64,000 nt of DNA from positions 62,001 to 126,000 of the forward strand of contig NZ_FQUX01000004.1 of NCBI RefSeq assembly GCF_900129275.1, in the 5' to 3' direction. Positions 27,331 through 36,845 of this stretch are shown here, piece after piece. A program made the translations under genes and the position numbers. The stretch comes from Arenibacter palladensis (GTDB taxonomy: Bacteria > Bacteroidota > Bacteroidia > Flavobacteriales > Flavobacteriaceae). The notes under the pieces were generated by a model, which made no database searches, was not told the origin of the DNA, and worked only from the letters and a program-made list of their open reading frames with translations. Within the stretch, counting starts at the first letter, position 1. Each line of letters begins with the position of its first letter.

Positions 27331-28202
27331 TGGGCAATCAGAACATAAGATATTATTACAATAGATTAAATATTGCGGAAAGGCTTATAGTCATTAATGT
27401 AGCGATATTTATTCTAAGTGGCCTGCTAAAGATATTGTTTGGTATTTCAGGAGGCAGTATTATTGGTTGGTTTGAACTACCAAAGGACTTTTTTCATTTT
27501 CTTACCCAGCCATGGTCTATTGTTACTTACTCCTTTTTCCATTCCGGGTTCGGCCATATCTTTTGGAACATGTTTATGCTGTATTTTGCAGGAAGGATTT
27601 TTTTGAACCTTTTTGATAATCGCAGGTTTCTCAATGTGTATTTTTTAGGGGTAATTCTTGGTGGGATGATATTCTTATTGAGCTATAATATATTCCCTGC
27701 CCTATTAGGCATAAATACATCCTTGATCGGTGCCTCGGCGGGGGTTACGGCAGTATTGATATTTGTTTGTTCCTATTTACCCAATCAGGAGGTGCGGATT
27801 ATATTTTTTAATGTAAAACTTTGGCATATTGGGGTCTTTGTAGTGCTATTGGATCTTATTCAAATATCAATGGGTGGTAATGTAGGAGGCCGTTTGGCCC
27901 ATTTGGGGGGTGCCGGATTAGGATATTTTTATGCACGCCAGCTTATTAATGGCAACGATATTGGTAGTGGTTTTGCGAAGTTATTGGACGCCATTGCCAA
28001 TTTGTTTAAGCGTAGTGAACGAAAAGCGCCCCTAAAAACGGTTTATAGGAAAGAGAACCGTGGAAGTGCAAGTACGGAGAATTATGATAAAGAAAGTCGG
28101 CAGCGTAAAATAGACGCCATTTTGGATAAGATTAGCAAGTCTGGTTATGAAAGCCTTTCCAAGGCTGAAAAGGATTTTTTATTTAAGGCGGGAAAAGAAT
28201 AG
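27330..28202 (+). CDS. Rhomboid intramembrane serine protease 2
   Basis: 290 residues. Six hydrophobic spans with Ser136 in GASAGVTAV and His191 in RLAHLGGAGLGY; the HSGFGHIFWNMFMLYFAG loop carries the conserved His and Asn. A soluble C-terminal tail of about 85 residues, basic and ending in LSKAEKDFLFKAGKE, is a common feature of this flavobacterial branch. It overlaps the first rhomboid by the TAATG junction. Both proteases keep full catalytic dyads, so neither is a pseudoenzyme. Confidence 0.92.
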   Translation: MGNQNIRYYYNRLNIAERLIVINVAIFILSGLLKILFGISGGSIIGWFELPKDFFHFLTQPWSIVTYSFFHSGFGHIFWNMFMLYFAGRIFLNLFDNRRFLNVYFLGVILGGMIFLLSYNIFPALLGINTSLIGASAGVTAVLIFVCSYLPNQEVRIIFFNVKLWHIGVFVVLLDLIQISMGGNVGGRLAHLGGAGLGYFYARQLINGNDIGSGFAKLLDAIANLFKRSERKAPLKTVYRKENRGSASTENYDKESRQRKIDAILDKISKSGYESLSKAEKDFLFKAGKE

Positions 28203-28205
28203 AGC

Positions 28206-29240
28206 GTGAAGAACCTTAATTTTATTGATAAATTTCTATTTTTCATAAATGCGATCTTTGCACTTCTATTGTTTATTTCTTGTTTTGTGCCACAAATTTC
28301 AGTGACACATTTTGCTTATTTTTCCATTCTTAGCCTTATGGTACCTGTTCTGGTACTTTTCAATTTACTTTTTTTGACCTACTGGCTGTCTAAAAGAAAG
28401 AGACAATTATTGCTATCCGCCTTTGTATTGGTACTTGGTTATTTCAGTTTGGGGAATTTTTTCAGGTTTCAATTGGCCGAAGAGGAGATCAAGGAAAAGG
28501 ATCTGAGTATTATGAGCTACAATGTTAGGGGGTTCAATAAGTACGATTTGCTCAATGATCCTTCGGCCGAAGGGCGTATCATGGATTTTATTTCCTCGGA
28601 AGACCCTGATATATTGTGTATTCAGGAGTTTAGCCGAATCAAGGATAGGCAGCTTAAGAAGATGTATCCCTTTAAATATATTACGGGTTATAAATCAAGT
28701 GAAAGGAGATCCATTCAAGCCATTTATTCTAAATTCGATATAATCAACAGTGGATCTTTGGATTTTCCCGATAGTGGAAATAATGCCATTTTTGCCGATA
28801 TCGTTGTCAATAAGGACACCTTTAGGCTGTATAACCTTCATCTGGAGTCGCATAGAGTCTCTCCCAGCGTAAGTCGATTATCAAATGAGCCCAAGGGCAG
28901 GTTGTTGAAAAGATTGAGCAAATCCTTTGCTAAACAGGGAGAGCAGGCGCAATTGGTAGAGAAACATATGGAAGACACGCCCTTAAGGAAAATTGTATGT
29001 GGAGATTTTAACAATACCCAATTTTCCAATGTATATAAAGTGATCAAAGGGGATATGAATGATTCCTTTACCGAGCAGGGAACAGGTTATGGCCGGACCT
29101 TTAATTTTAGATATTATCCGGTTAGAATAGATTTTATTTTGGCCGATGAAGCTTTTGAAATTACGGCCCATAAAAATTTCGACATAAAATTATCGGATCA
29201 TTTCCCGGTAATGGCATCGATTAAAATGGACTCCAATTAG
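28206..29240 (+). CDS. Endonuclease/exonuclease/phosphatase (EEP) family membrane protein
   Basis: 344 residues. Three membrane helices fill residues 8-85, followed by an EEP fold: MSYNVRGFN, CIQEFSR (catalytic Glu), YNLHLESH, GDFNNTQFS and the ending SDHFPVMASI. The catalytic Asp-Asn and Asp-His pairs are intact. A membrane-bound phosphodiesterase of nucleic acid, lipid or sugar phosphates is possible; the family does not decide. It starts with GTG three bases after the second rhomboid. Confidence 0.88.
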   Translation: MKNLNFIDKFLFFINAIFALLLFISCFVPQISVTHFAYFSILSLMVPVLVLFNLLFLTYWLSKRKRQLLLSAFVLVLGYFSLGNFFRFQLAEEEIKEKDLSIMSYNVRGFNKYDLLNDPSAEGRIMDFISSEDPDILCIQEFSRIKDRQLKKMYPFKYITGYKSSERRSIQAIYSKFDIINSGSLDFPDSGNNAIFADIVVNKDTFRLYNLHLESHRVSPSVSRLSNEPKGRLLKRLSKSFAKQGEQAQLVEKHMEDTPLRKIVCGDFNNTQFSNVYKVIKGDMNDSFTEQGTGYGRTFNFRYYPVRIDFILADEAFEITAHKNFDIKLSDHFPVMASIKMDSN

Positions 29241-29337
29241 TTTGTTTTTTGAATAAGGTGATTCCCAACATTTTAACCCTAAGTTTCCTTTCTGGTATTG
29301 GGGCTTGCCATTGATCCGGACGTCAATCAATAACCCA

Positions 29338-30087
29338 TTAAAATACTTTCTTGGCAGTTTGTGCCTCAGAGGTAACCCCAGGAGGTAATTCTATTATTTT
29401 AAAATTTTTAAACTGGATTTCTGCACCTTCAGACTCTAGGCATAAGTATCCTTTTTTGATGGATGACTTGCTTATGCCATTGACAAATTTTCCATTTACA
29501 GAGAGTTTTATGGTTCCATCCACACATACCACTTTGTAACTGTTCCATTCTCCCTTGCCGAGTGCCCTATTTTCAATGGATTTACTTCTAGTACCCCTAG
29601 GGTTGTCCGGGAGGGTATTTACCCCGCCCACCCCAAAAAGTTCGCCGTGCACGTATGCTATTGGGGGCTTTACACCATCACGAATATTTTGGTTTACCCA
29701 ATCCAGTTCCAGCATTTGTACTTCCACGCCTCCAGGTAAGCGATCTTTTTCGCCCGGTATGGCATCGCTCCATACAAATACCCCCGAATTACCGCCTGCT
29801 TCCATATGGCGCCACTCTACTAGCATAATAAAGTTCTCAAATTGTTTTTCGGAGCGCATAACGCCTATGGGAAGACCAGAGCAAACTAGGATATCCTTTT
29901 CTTTTCGCCATGTTTCCGGATCTGTATTTACATTGATCCATTTAATGGGTTTCTCCTTGCCCTTATCGTTGTTGGCCAATTGTTCCAAAGTAATTTCGGT
30001 ACCAAAGCTTAATGGTTTGCTCTGGGCCAGGGTATTAAGACATGTTCCCAAGGAACATAACAGAAAAAGGTTTGTAAATATCTTCAT
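29338..30087 (-). CDS. DUF1080 (3-keto-disaccharide hydrolase-like) secreted protein
   Basis: 249 residues. Signal peptide at 1-22 (ending LNTLAQ). The body fits DUF1080, a concanavalin-like beta-sandwich now linked with hydrolysis of 3-keto-glycosides: [42 protein letters not shown] and [21 protein letters not shown]. The gene lies 92 bases downstream of a Gfo/Idh/MocA oxidoreductase; such pairs are thought to oxidise a sugar at C3 and then open the glycosidic bond, which would fit here. The frame is open up to 30126, but ATG 30087 gives the signal peptide. Confidence 0.87.
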   Translation of the reverse strand: MKIFTNLFLLCSLGTCLNTLAQSKPLSFGTEITLEQLANNDKGKEKPIKWINVNTDPETWRKEKDILVCSGLPIGVMRSEKQFENFIMLVEWRHMEAGGNSGVFVWSDAIPGEKDRLPGGVEVQMLELDWVNQNIRDGVKPPIAYVHGELFGVGGVNTLPDNPRGTRSKSIENRALGKGEWNSYKVVCVDGTIKLSVNGKFVNGISKSSIKKGYLCLESEGAEIQFKNFKIIELPPGVTSEAQTAKKVF

Positions 30088-30179
30088 TTGTACGCGTGTA
30101 TGGGTTATGAATGGATGTATGTCCATGACTTAAGATGCTAATTTGATGGGTTGTAGCATCTTGATTAGGTCTGTGTAAA

Positions 30180-31493
30180 TTATATAAATTTGGTCTTACC
30201 GGGAACTGCTACAGGTTGTGTGGGCCATTTTAAATCCCAATGATATTCATCCACTTTGGGACCTAGGCTTTCTTGGGAATTAAAGGCCTGTTCCCAACTT
30301 ATGGTTTGACCGGTATAGCCAACCATGCGCGCCCATATGGCCAACATGGTACTAGTGGCCATCCATTCGCCATTGTTGATCGGGTTTCCATTTCTGATGG
30401 AAGCAAAAAGTTCATCATGCTCTGTCTGGAACATATTGTTTCTTTCACCTTCATAGGTCCATTTGTTCTTTCCCGTTATTTCATATCTACGACCAATATG
30501 TACTATGGCACTTCCCTCACTGCCAAAAACTTCAACACTATTTTTGTGCGAAGTATCGCTTTGTTGCCTAGTAAAATGATACCCTTTAGCACCGTTTTCG
30601 TATTCAAACTCCACGGCAAAGTGATCGAATATATTGCCGTATTTTTTGTCTACCCTAACCTGTCGGCCACCGGTGCCAGTGGCACTTATGGGCATTTTGT
30701 CTCCCATTACCCACGACATCATATCCAAACTGTGAACGGCCTGTTCCACAACAAAATCGCCAGACAACCAATTGTAATAATACCAGTTGCGCATATTGTA
30801 GGTCATATCGGTCCAATCTGGTTGGCGTTCCTTGTACCAAGCTTCCCCTCCATGACGGAAAGTGGTAACGGTTCTGATATCTCCAACGGCTCCATCCAAA
30901 ACACGACCATATATGGCCCTATTGGGATAGTCATACCTAAAACAGAATCCAGATACCAAGGAGAGGTTTTTTTCTTTGGCTATTTTTGCTGCAGCCAGCA
31001 CTTTGTGCACTCCGGGAGCATCTACTGCCACTGGTTTTTCACAGAAAACATGCTTTCCGGCATTTACTGCAGCGGTAAGATGGTCTGGCCTAAAAGCCGG
31101 AGGTGTCGTTAATAAGACTACATCCACACCAGATTCAATTACCTTTAGATAGGCATCGAAACCAATGAACTTGTTTTTGTTTTCTACCTTTATTTTGTCG
31201 CCGGCGATCTTTAAAAGCGCGGAATATGCTTCCTCCAGTCTATCTTCAAAAACATCGCCCATGGCATATAGGATTACATTGGGATCGGCTTCCAGGGCTT
31301 GGGCGGCAGCCCCGGTGCCCCGTCCTCCACAACCTATAAGGCCCACCTTTAGGGGGGAGTCCTTATATGCAGGTGTTGCACCAAAGGAAATAGCAGGATA
31401 GGTCAGCGACCCACCAATAATAGCTATACCCGACTTTTTTATAAAATCCCTTCTTCCTGGGGTAGGTGAATGATTAGATGTATGGTCTTTCAT
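30180..31493 (-). CDS. Gfo/Idh/MocA family oxidoreductase with Tat signal
   Basis: 437 residues. A twin-arginine leader (GRRDFIKKSGIAIIGGS) sends the folded, cofactor-loaded enzyme to the periplasm. The Rossmann part starts VGLIGCGGRGTGAA; the conserved Lys lies in HVFCEKPVAVDAPG; the C-terminal alpha/beta sheet domain has the aromatic NWYYYNWLSGDFVVEQAVHS region, typical of the Bacteroidota branch. NAD(P)-dependent sugar dehydrogenation is likely; together with the DUF1080 protein it suggests 3-keto-sugar chemistry. ATG 31493 is chosen because it places the RR motif near the N-terminus. Confidence 0.9.
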   Translation of the reverse strand: MKDHTSNHSPTPGRRDFIKKSGIAIIGGSLTYPAISFGATPAYKDSPLKVGLIGCGGRGTGAAAQALEADPNVILYAMGDVFEDRLEEAYSALLKIAGDKIKVENKNKFIGFDAYLKVIESGVDVVLLTTPPAFRPDHLTAAVNAGKHVFCEKPVAVDAPGVHKVLAAAKIAKEKNLSLVSGFCFRYDYPNRAIYGRVLDGAVGDIRTVTTFRHGGEAWYKERQPDWTDMTYNMRNWYYYNWLSGDFVVEQAVHSLDMMSWVMGDKMPISATGTGGRQVRVDKKYGNIFDHFAVEFEYENGAKGYHFTRQQSDTSHKNSVEVFGSEGSAIVHIGRRYEITGKNKWTYEGERNNMFQTEHDELFASIRNGNPINNGEWMATSTMLAIWARMVGYTGQTISWEQAFNSQESLGPKVDEYHWDLKWPTQPVAVPGKTKFI

Positions 31494-31720
31494 TTTATAG
31501 TTGTCAATTAGATTTACCGTTAATAAATATAATACACAAAATAGCAATAATTTTTTTAAGTCCTTAAAAAGGACTTTCCCTAGATTTTTTAAATGACCAG
31601 TTGGATGTTATTGAAAAGCTAATATAAGGATGGTCCTAGAGTTAATTAGCGATAAATGGTATAGGTGTCTTGTTTAACGTAAAATACCGGGAATGGGAGG
31701 GTAAATGGGCAGAAACAACT

Positions 31721-32029
31721 TTACATTAAATAACAGTCTACCGTGTCTGCCAAGATGTGTATTAGAAAGGCGATTCCGAAAATTCTGGTTTTTGTAAAAA
31801 ATAGCAATAGGAAATAGCCGCCTATGGCCCAATATTTATGTAAGGGATGAAAGTTTATGCTACAACGATTTGGGTCAAAAATAGGATCTGCCCATAGATG
31901 ATCCAAATCCAAAATAATTCCTGCCAAGAGGATCAAGATTATTTTTAGTCGGTGTTCTTTAAAAAAAACTAGACCAATAATAATTGGAAGAATAAAATGA
32001 ATGCCATAATGCATACAAAACCTAAGCAT
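31721..32029 (-). CDS. DUF6122 small membrane protein
   Basis: 102 residues with three to four hydrophobic helices. Polar motifs between the helices, IILDLDHLWADP and NFHPLHKYW, with several Asp and His, and a final HILADTVDCYLM resemble metal-dependent membrane hydrolase folds of the YdjM type, but I only recognise the family, not a function. It overlaps the wbqC-like gene by eight bases and ends the long leftward run that begins at parA. Confidence 0.8.
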   Translation of the reverse strand: MLRFCMHYGIHFILPIIIGLVFFKEHRLKIILILLAGIILDLDHLWADPIFDPNRCSINFHPLHKYWAIGGYFLLLFFTKTRIFGIAFLIHILADTVDCYLM

Positions 32030-32654
32030 TTGTTAGGTTTATGTTTAAGTTTTTTAGATAGTTCAAGGTGTTGGTGCCTTCATTGAACAAAAGGTCTAAA
32101 ATACTTAGATTGGGAATAAAATCGTTTCTGTCCTCGAATACCTGTACATACTCCGGCTGTTGAAATTGAAAATTTGCTTTGGAATTTATTAATATCCTTC
32201 CATCAATTTTGTCGGTAACATCAACCTCAAAGACTTCAGTCCTGTCCTGGGGCATTTTAATTTGCAGACATTCACATACGGTCTCGATAGTTTTCAAATT
32301 AAAATCCATTAAGGAATGGAAGTTATTGTGGTACAATGGTGCAATGTCATCTTCATAGAATTCAAAGAAGGGAGAGGTTCTATAAGCAGTTTCCAAGGTT
32401 CGCCAATGTTGTCTTTGCCAAGGGTAATCATTGTCAATTTTCATATCACTATAACGTTGTTTTCCCTTTCTGTTCCCAACATGTTTTATGGGAATATTGA
32501 GCATGTGCTTTCCTAGATCCGTGCAGATATAGCACCTATTGCGATAGGTCTGTTTTTGAAAATTGTCCATTACTTCCCAACAAATGTCATTTTGGACAAT
32601 AGCGGCAAAATTGGCGATATTGGGAAAATAACCTGGATGAAGCAAAAGAGTCAT
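32022..32654 (-). CDS. WbqC-like family protein
   Basis: 210 residues, full length for the family. It begins with the typical LLLHPGYFPNIANFAAI and contains YRNRCYICTDLGKHMLNIPIKH and QRQHWRTLETAYRTSPFFEFY. WbqC proteins were first noted in O-antigen loci; no reaction is established. In Flavobacteriia the gene regularly stands beside lepB, as here (104 bases downstream), so an envelope role is plausible but unproven. Confidence 0.87.
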   Translation of the reverse strand: MTLLLHPGYFPNIANFAAIVQNDICWEVMDNFQKQTYRNRCYICTDLGKHMLNIPIKHVGNRKGKQRYSDMKIDNDYPWQRQHWRTLETAYRTSPFFEFYEDDIAPLYHNNFHSLMDFNLKTIETVCECLQIKMPQDRTEVFEVDVTDKIDGRILINSKANFQFQQPEYVQVFEDRNDFIPNLSILDLLFNEGTNTLNYLKNLNINLTNA

Positions 32655-32758
32655 GGTTCCTAGAATTGATCAATGTAAAAATTGCTTAATGTATCAATGG
32701 GGTATATGAAAAGTTCTTATGGAACAATTGGCACATTTAATTATTGATGAATTACTTT

Positions 32759-34489
32759 TTAAGCATCCACTTTTTTCTTTTTCCTAAAGAAATCAAATAT
32801 GAACCAGGCGGCCAACAAGATCAAGAAATACTTAAAGTAGGAGGTAGGCTCGCCATCTCCGTTTACAGTGGTAAATACCCTGTCCCATCTTACCTTCCAA
32901 TTACTTATGCCTTCGTTGATGCCATCAATGCTCATCCATATAAAAATGGGCGTCCCCACTATATGGTCTTCAGGAACATAACCCCAGAATCTACTGTCTT
33001 CGGATCTATGTCTGTTATCGCCCATCATCCAATAGTAATTCTGTTCAAAAGTGTAGGTATTGGAAACTTCGCCATTAATGAGGATTTGATTTCCGTTTAC
33101 CTTAATGTCATTTCCTTCATATTCCTTAATGATCTTTTCATAAATGGGAAGTATATCAACGTTAAGGGGAACCGTATTCCCTTTTTCTGGAATGTAGATC
33201 GTGCCCATATTGTCTACAGTGCCTGCATATGCTGGATTTTGTGGAAATACGGAAGTATCGGCATTTGTATAGGAAAATTTGTTGATAGAGGTAATTCCAT
33301 CCTTACCAGTATAATTTTTGGCTTCCTCTTCGGTTAGATTAAAGAGTGCCATATTCTTCATGTCCTCGGACTTTAAATAGTCCTTTACCTTTTGGTTGCC
33401 CACATTGCCTGCGTAATAGGTGTAGGACGAATCGGATTTTATTTGTTCCAGATTCATGGCCTGTATTACTTCGGTAGCGCGTTCCTGTTGGAGGGAGCTG
33501 TTGGGAACACGTATTACATTCCCCGAAAGGTTCTCCCTTCCCAAAAGTTCTATAGCCGCATTGGAAAATTGTCCGTCTACGGTAACGGTATGAAGAAATT
33601 CTGGCTTTGCCCTATAAGGTAGAACGGTTTTTTCGCCATTAATATATACATAGCCATCTTTAATGGTCAAGGAATCTCCCGGTACCCCCACACAACGTTT
33701 TACATAGTTGGATTTTTTGTCGATGGGTTTGCGCACCCCTTGCTGTTTTTTAAAGAACTGGTAAACGGTATCTGCGGGCCAACTAAATACCACAATATCG
33801 TTTCTTTTTACCTTTTTAAACCCGGGAAGTCTTAAGTATGGCAGTTGTAATTTATTCCATATGGAAGTTTTATAAGTGGCAGGGTCCACATCCGCAATAT
33901 AGGATCTAGTTTTAAATATCGGCAGGGTATCGTGTACCATGGGGGCTGCCACGGTGGTCATTGGTATCCTTGCCCCGTAATGAAATTTACTTACGAAAAG
34001 GAAATCGCCCACCAACAGGGTTTTTTCCAAGGAACTGGTAGGGATAACAAAGGGTTGAATTAAATAAGTGTGGACCAAAGTAGCGGCCACAATGGCAAAT
34101 ACAATGGAACTGACCCATTCTCCGAGAGCAGTTTTGGGATGGATGTCCCTGTTTTCAATGTATTTTACGTCCTCAAAATAGTTTACGTAGTAGATATATA
34201 GTCCAAGGGTCAATAAGGCCAACCAGGTATCCAGTAAACTGTTTTTTCCAAAACTTCTTAGGGTTTCTACCCAGACCACAGGAAACATCAACAAATTAAT
34301 GATTGGAATAAAAAGCAGGATAACCCACCATTTAGGCCTATTGATAATCTGCATTAGAATAATGGCATTATAAACAGGGATTGCCGCTTCCCAAGCTTTA
34401 CGTCCTGCTTTTACATATAATTTCCAGGTGCCTAAAAAATGAATCACCTGAATAATTAAAATAAAAATAATCCACTGTGTGCCGTTCAT
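32759..34489 (-). CDS. lepB: signal peptidase I
   Basis: 576 residues, about twice the E. coli enzyme, as usual in Flavobacteriia. Three to four N-terminal hydrophobic helices precede the catalytic Ser in VIPTSSLEKTLLVGD (about residue 150), and the general-base Lys is in YVKRCVGVPGDSLTIKDG. A long insert of about 190 residues follows before the closing box GDNRHRSEDSRFWGYVPEDHIVG. It cleaves Sec and Tat signal peptides at the outer face of the inner membrane. It follows dapB by 84 bases. Confidence 0.94.
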   Translation of the reverse strand: MNGTQWIIFILIIQVIHFLGTWKLYVKAGRKAWEAAIPVYNAIILMQIINRPKWWVILLFIPIINLLMFPVVWVETLRSFGKNSLLDTWLALLTLGLYIYYVNYFEDVKYIENRDIHPKTALGEWVSSIVFAIVAATLVHTYLIQPFVIPTSSLEKTLLVGDFLFVSKFHYGARIPMTTVAAPMVHDTLPIFKTRSYIADVDPATYKTSIWNKLQLPYLRLPGFKKVKRNDIVVFSWPADTVYQFFKKQQGVRKPIDKKSNYVKRCVGVPGDSLTIKDGYVYINGEKTVLPYRAKPEFLHTVTVDGQFSNAAIELLGRENLSGNVIRVPNSSLQQERATEVIQAMNLEQIKSDSSYTYYAGNVGNQKVKDYLKSEDMKNMALFNLTEEEAKNYTGKDGITSINKFSYTNADTSVFPQNPAYAGTVDNMGTIYIPEKGNTVPLNVDILPIYEKIIKEYEGNDIKVNGNQILINGEVSNTYTFEQNYYWMMGDNRHRSEDSRFWGYVPEDHIVGTPIFIWMSIDGINEGISNWKVRWDRVFTTVNGDGEPTSYFKYFLILLAAWFIFDFFRKKKKVDA

Positions 34490-34573
34490 ATCGGTAATTG
34501 TTATTTAAGGATTAATGGTTTAAAAGAGCCTATCAAACCTTAAGTCATTTTATATTGTACTTTGTTACGTTGT

Positions 34574-35275
34574 TTAACTAAGGTTTAACACGTCTTTCAT
34601 GGTGAAAACGCCTGATTTTCCAACGATCCACTCCGCCGCAATCACTGCCCCCAGCGCAAAACCTTCCCTGTTATGGGCGGTATGTTTAATTTCAATGCTG
34701 TCCACTTCGCTTTCATAAGTAACGGTATGGGTCCCTGGGGTATCGCCAATTCGCTTGGCTGTGATAGGGATTTCCCTGTCCCCGGCACTATCCAATTTCC
34801 ATTTTGTATAATTGGTATTGTCAATTACACCTTCGGCCAAAGTAATGGCGGTTCCGCTAGGGGCATCCAATTTTTGGGTGTGGTGTATTTCTTCCATGAC
34901 AACGCCGTATTGATCTTGAGGGGCCATTAATTTTGCCAAATAGGAATTCAGCTCAAAAAAAAGGTTGACGCCCAAACTAAAGTTGGAAGCGTAAATGAAG
35001 GCTCCGTTATTTTTTTTGCACAAGGCTACTGCCTTTTGGTAATCCTGAAGCCATCCGGTTGTTCCGGAAATTATGGGAACATTGTGTTCCAAACAGTTCT
35101 TAATGTTTCCATAAGCAGCGTTGGGCATACTAAAATCGATGGCAACATCAATTTCGGAAAAATTTATATCCGTAGCGTCCAAATCAATTTTAGCTACAAT
35201 ATTATGGTTTCTTTTTAGGGCGATCTTTTCAATCATTTTACCCATTTTACCATATCCGAACAAGGCAATATTCAT
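34574..35275 (-). CDS. dapB: 4-hydroxy-tetrahydrodipicolinate reductase
   Basis: 233 residues. NAD(P)H-dependent step of the lysine/diaminopimelate pathway, feeding peptidoglycan. N-terminal nucleotide motif FGYGKMGKMIE; ISGTTGW; catalytic HHTQKLDAPSGTA with His-His and Lys; C-terminal EIKHTAHNREGFA. It is slightly shorter than the E. coli enzyme (273) through a reduced N-terminal half, which is normal in Bacteroidota. Three bases separate it from the DUF5683 gene. Confidence 0.95.
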   Translation of the reverse strand: MNIALFGYGKMGKMIEKIALKRNHNIVAKIDLDATDINFSEIDVAIDFSMPNAAYGNIKNCLEHNVPIISGTTGWLQDYQKAVALCKKNNGAFIYASNFSLGVNLFFELNSYLAKLMAPQDQYGVVMEEIHHTQKLDAPSGTAITLAEGVIDNTNYTKWKLDSAGDREIPITAKRIGDTPGTHTVTYESEVDSIEIKHTAHNREGFALGAVIAAEWIVGKSGVFTMKDVLNLS

Positions 35276-35278
35276 AAA

Positions 35279-35926
35279 TTAAAACTTAATGGTTAATGCC
35301 ATACCATAAACTGGTTTGGCGGTAATAGCGTCCATGTCCAAAAATGGTTTAAAATCCATACTAAGGTCATCATCCACGTTAAATTGCTTTAAATGCGAAT
35401 CCACATTGGCATCCACAATATTCAGGGCGTACATTCCTATGGTGACTAAAAGCCATAAATCCCTGTCCTCTTGATATCTTTCCTGTGCGCTTTCCAAGGC
35501 AGAATCAGAAAAGTCAGGATCTGCCCCTGGGGCATTGGGTGTGCCCAGATCATAAAATTCATCATCGGTAAAACCGGCCAATCTTCGTTTGTAGGCGGTT
35601 CTAAAACGGTCATAGAGGTCGTCATTATAGATGTAGCCATATATTCCACCGCCTATAATGGCATAGACTATGGGAACCTTCCAATAACGTTTATTGTATA
35701 TTTGTCCAAGGCCGGGAAATACCGCAGAATAAAAGGCTGACTTACTGGGAGCCAAGGGGTTGATGGCTTTTTTTTTCACTTTTAGGGTGTCCACCACTTT
35801 AACTCCCTCCTTGTTAAGAGTGGTTTTTATGGAATCTGATGCTTGGGTATTCTTTTCTTCCTCCTGCGCTAGTCCAAAGGTGATAACAAGAAAATATATA
35901 GCCAGTGATACAAGATATTTACTCAC
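35279..35926 (-). CDS. DUF5683 outer-membrane-associated protein
   Basis: 215 residues. Signal peptide ending FGLAQ at about residue 20, a linker, then the DUF5683 core: SAFYSAVFPGLGQIYNKRYWKVPIVYA with two hydrophobic segments, and a later WLLVTIGMYALNIVDANVDSHL. It ends in a beta-strand with terminal Phe (MALTIKF). Function unknown; gene order with parA, parB and dapB is conserved in Flavobacteriia. The start is GTG, overlapping the parB stop by eight bases (GTGAGTAA), which implies coupled translation. Confidence 0.85.
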   Translation of the reverse strand: MSKYLVSLAIYFLVITFGLAQEEEKNTQASDSIKTTLNKEGVKVVDTLKVKKKAINPLAPSKSAFYSAVFPGLGQIYNKRYWKVPIVYAIIGGGIYGYIYNDDLYDRFRTAYKRRLAGFTDDEFYDLGTPNAPGADPDFSDSALESAQERYQEDRDLWLLVTIGMYALNIVDANVDSHLKQFNVDDDLSMDFKPFLDMDAITAKPVYGMALTIKF

Positions 35927-36845
35927 CCGTAATCAATTTTTTTAATCGATTGAATTCTTCCTTGGAGTGAAAGGGGATGGTAATTTTTCCTTTACCTTTT
36001 TCTGAGGCTTTAATATCTACTTTTACGGATAAATATTCTGAGAAGGCGCCAAGATTTTTACTGATAAAATCCGGATTTATAGCTGCTTTCTTTGGCTCTT
36101 TTCCTGATGGGACCGCAACCGGAGCTCCATTAGTGTTGCCTTCCTGATAATCCTTTACCGCTTTTTCCGTATCCCTTACCGAAAGATTTTCGCCTACAAT
36201 TTTTTCGTAAAGTGCAATCTGGTCCTGTTTTTTTTCCACATTTACCAATGCCCTTCCGTGGCCCATGCTTACAAAACCGTCACGTATACCGGTTTGTATA
36301 ATGGGGTCCAATCGCAGTAAACGCAAATAGTTGGTAATGGTTGAGCGCTTTTTGCCTACCCGTTCGCTCATTTTTTCCTGCGTCAATTGAATCTCATCGA
36401 TCAACCTTTGGTAGGATAGGGCAATTTCAATGGGATCTAAATCTTGCCGTTGAATATTTTCAACCAGTGCCATTTCCAGGGATTCCTGGTCGTTTGCAAT
36501 ACGGATATAGGCTGGTATGGTCTCCAGGCCAATTAATTTGGATGCCCTGTACCTGCGTTCTCCTGAAACTAATTGATATTTGTTAAAATCTAGCTTTCTT
36601 ACGGTTATTGGCTGTATTACTCCCAATTCTTTGATGGAAGAGGCCAATTCCTGCAATGCTTCATCATTAAAATTGGAACGGGGCTGAAATGGATTCACAT
36701 CTATGGAATCCATATCCAATTCCACAATATTGCCCACAACTTTATCGGCATTCTTGTCTGTGGCCGACTGAATATCGTTTTCCGGGTCTTTTAATAGGGC
36801 CGATAATCCGCGGCCCAACGCTTGTTTTTTTATCGCTTTCGCCAT
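35919..36845 (-). CDS. parB: chromosome partitioning protein ParB
   Basis: 308 residues. ParB/Spo0J CTPase and parS-binding protein. The N-terminal GLSALLKD peptide contacts ParA; the CTP-binding part has RSNFNDEAL and YQLVSGERRYRAS; the helix-turn-helix region reads ENIQRQDLDPIEIA to KRSTITNYLRLLRL; residues 255-308 are the dimerisation domain. No match to the canonical parS 16-mer was found in this window. The ATG overlaps the parA stop by one base. Confidence 0.95.
   Translation of the reverse strand: MAKAIKKQALGRGLSALLKDPENDIQSATDKNADKVVGNIVELDMDSIDVNPFQPRSNFNDEALQELASSIKELGVIQPITVRKLDFNKYQLVSGERRYRASKLIGLETIPAYIRIANDQESLEMALVENIQRQDLDPIEIALSYQRLIDEIQLTQEKMSERVGKKRSTITNYLRLLRLDPIIQTGIRDGFVSMGHGRALVNVEKKQDQIALYEKIVGENLSVRDTEKAVKDYQEGNTNGAPVAVPSGKEPKKAAINPDFISKNLGAFSEYLSVKVDIKASEKGKGKITIPFHSKEEFNRLKKLITGE

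Noticed and set aside
30273-31112. 279-codon open frame on the plus strand
   Set aside because: It is antisense to a clear Gfo/Idh/MocA gene whose motifs are intact; the antisense product has no family pattern.
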